Origin: Limnochordales bacterium
GTDB taxonomy: Bacteria > Bacillota > Limnochordia > Limnochordales > DUMU01
Length of the DNA stretch: 64,000 bases
Assembly (NCBI GenBank): GCA_014896315.1
Contig: JADBKP010000006.1
Location: 186,001 to 250,000 of the forward strand
Direction: 5' to 3'
The first letter of the stretch is position 1, and every line of letters starts with the position of its first letter. Under the pieces are notes generated by a model, which saw only the letters and a list, made by a program, of their open reading frames with translations, was not told the DNA's origin and did not search any database. Position numbers and translations under genes: made by a program. This document shows positions 62,646 through 64,000 of the stretch, piece by piece.

Positions 62646-63917
62646 TCAGTCCGGTTCCCGCCAGGCCTCAGCCTCACCAGCAAAGCGCTGGCGCACATGC
62701 TCCCACTCCCGCCGCAATCTTTCGGCCTCCTGCAGAACCCGCTCTCTGAGCTCCTCCGTGAGTTCGTTCTCAAGAATGTCCTGGACCATGAGCATAAGGG
62801 TACTGCCCGGCAGCGCGGTCCGATCGGTTAGCGCCGCCACCAGCGGTTCGACAGCGACCTGTTGATCAAAACGTGCCAGAGCCCTGAGAGCTGCGCCCCG
62901 TACGGGTGCAACTCCCTCCTCTCGGGCCAGGCGCTGCAGCAGGGGTAGATCTTCCGCCTCCGGCCCCAGCGCGATGAGGAACTTGACCCCAATCTCCCGC
63001 AGAACCGCGCTCTCACTTTGCATGAACTGGTGGAGCAGTCGCCGGAGCGGTTCACGTCTTGCCTTCAGCAAGACCTCTCTGACCCCTTCCCCGAGCGGAT
63101 CCTCACGGTCGAACCGCAGCAGTCCTGCCGCTTCCAGCGCGGTCAAAGCAACGGCAGCCTGGGTGCGGGTCTTGGGATCTACCAGGACCAGCCGGACCAG
63201 CTCTGGAACGAGGTGCCATAAACCCCGGCGTTGAATGGCCGCAATGGCCAAAAGCCGCGCGCCCGGACGCTCATCCTGCAGCCAGCGAGCGATGCGCGGT
63301 TCGATCTCTGTCACGGGCAACCGGTCGACCAGGGAGAGAAAGCCCTCCCGGGCGCGCAGTCGCAGGCGCTCGTCGTGCGCGGGATCGAGGCGAAGATAGA
63401 AACGGAAAAGCTCGTCGACCATTGCGGGTTGGTCGGTCCGCCCCATCAAATCTACCGCCACCAGCTGCAGGCGGCTATCGTTGCTATTCAGAGCACGCCG
63501 TAACGCCTCCCCAAACGGCCCGGCCGGCGCGTTCTGAAAGAGTTCCAACAGGGCATCGCTCAGGTTGCGGTCACTCGTGGTCGCCAGCACCCGGATCAAA
63601 CCGAGGTAAGCCCGCGGGTCGCGCGAGTGGGAGACTGTGGCCGCAATGTTCTCCCAACGGCCGCGCGCTACGGCAGTACGGAAATGCTTTTCGAGCGCCT
63701 GCAGCCCGCCCCGGCTCAGGGGTTGCGCCAGCAGTCGTTCGTACAACAGGTCGCGCAGGTCGGCCGGCTGCTCGTCGAGTACGCGCAGGAAATCCTTGGT
63801 GCGGCCTGACTTTAAAGCATACTCGATCAGCCGTGTTATCTGGTCCTCAGTCGGAGTTGCACCAACCAGGTTAGCCAGCTCACGGCGAAATTCATGTTCC
63901 AGGGTTCCCAATTCCAT
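62646..63917 (-). CDS. HEAT-repeat-like protein of unknown function
   Basis: This is a 423-residue protein built of repeated helix pairs of 30-40 residues, for example DSRLQLVAVDLMGRTDQPAMV, RPGARLLAIAAIQRRGLWHLV and APVRGAALRALARFDQQVAVE, typical of HEAT/PBS-lyase repeats. It has no signal peptide or membrane segment and ends in a charged helix. Such proteins bind other proteins. Its ATG shares bases with the stop of the gene upstream (TGATG). A 108-nt gap separates it from the small gene. Confidence 0.7.
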   Translation of the reverse strand: MELGTLEHEFRRELANLVGATPTEDQITRLIEYALKSGRTKDFLRVLDEQPADLRDLLYERLLAQPLSRGGLQALEKHFRTAVARGRWENIAATVSHSRDPRAYLGLIRVLATTSDRNLSDALLELFQNAPAGPFGEALRRALNSNDSRLQLVAVDLMGRTDQPAMVDELFRFYLRLDPAHDERLRLRAREGFLSLVDRLPVTEIEPRIARWLQDERPGARLLAIAAIQRRGLWHLVPELVRLVLVDPKTRTQAAVALTALEAAGLLRFDREDPLGEGVREVLLKARREPLRRLLHQFMQSESAVLREIGVKFLIALGPEAEDLPLLQRLAREEGVAPVRGAALRALARFDQQVAVEPLVAALTDRTALPGSTLMLMVQDILENELTEELRERVLQEAERLRREWEHVRQRFAGEAEAWREPD

Positions 63918-64000
63918 CAGGCCACCTCCACTTTAACTCCGTACTCTCCTTCCCCAGCCTGTGAACGATGTTCCACTCCAGAATCTCCTCGGGTTGCAAC
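63917..64000 (-). CDS. C-terminal end of a truncated unidentified protein
   Basis: On the minus strand a frame open from the window edge gives 27 residues (ending GEYGVKVEVA) and stops at a TGA that overlaps the ATG of the HEAT-repeat gene. The overlap suggests a real upstream gene in the same transcript, but the fragment is too short to identify. Confidence 0.4.
   Translation of the reverse strand, partial: VATRGDSGVEHRSQAGEGEYGVKVEVA

Noticed and set aside
1-64000. CRISPR arrays, insertion sequences, prophage, tRNA or rRNA genes
   Set aside because: No regular repeat-spacer pattern, transposase motif, phage gene or recognisable tRNA/rRNA sequence was seen on reading both strands. No search program was run.

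Overview
The window reads as a chromosomal segment from a GC-rich (about 60% by eye), spore-forming, probably anaerobic member of the Firmicutes, of the Moorella/Desulfotomaculum/Thermaerobacter kind. No species is claimed. The evidence is a SigH-type sigma factor, a CwlD-type spore-cortex amidase, YpmA/YlxP-type small proteins, an LL-diaminopimelate aminotransferase (DapL), an anaerobic GlpABC glycerol-3-phosphate dehydrogenase, strong AGGAGG ribosome sites and B. subtilis-like regulation (TRAP, PurR and ArgR/AhrC sites). Coding density is high. I see no rRNA, tRNA, CRISPR, insertion sequence or phage.

Layout: 1-4.0 kb (+) holds the tail of an unidentified gene, miaA, a Nudix hydrolase, dapF and dapL. 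4.0-12.8 kb (+) is a complete trpEGDCFBA operon plus a YnbB-like PLP enzyme. Its leader carries exactly eleven GAG/TAG repeats, the binding site expected for the 11-subunit TRAP protein, followed by a helix that could hide the trpE ribosome site. 12.8-17.3 kb (+) holds speD, a SigH-type sigma factor, an MgtC-family membrane protein and small conserved or unknown proteins. 17.3-18.1 kb (-) is lexA, then a roughly 480-nt stretch with no recognised gene and a NifX-like gene (+).

18.8-31.5 kb (-) is a full IMP pathway, purE / purB-purC::purS-purQ-purL-purF-purM-purN-purH-purD. PurC and PurS are fused, and PurR-type boxes lie upstream of purB. 31.7-34.8 kb holds YlxP, a glycosyltransferase, RarA and a membrane protein. 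35.3-43.4 kb (-) is argC-argJ-argB-argD-carB with an ARG box over the argC promoter. 43.5-58.5 kb (-) holds murA, cwlD, then a tightly overlapping chain (RsmC-like methyltransferase, yprB, rnhC-like, deoC, glpC, glpB, glpA, two M16 peptidase-family genes) and lon. 58.6-64 kb holds an AcuB-like CBS/ACT protein (+), then on the minus strand a Ski2-like helicase, a probable RNase H-fold exonuclease with an apparent frameshift, a small protein and a HEAT-repeat protein.

The genes mainly supply tryptophan, purines, arginine/carbamoyl phosphate and diaminopimelate. Each large pathway has its own recognisable control region. The least ordinary items are the TRAP-type trp leader, the PurC-PurS fusion, and the cluster of helicase, exonuclease and repeat protein at the right end.
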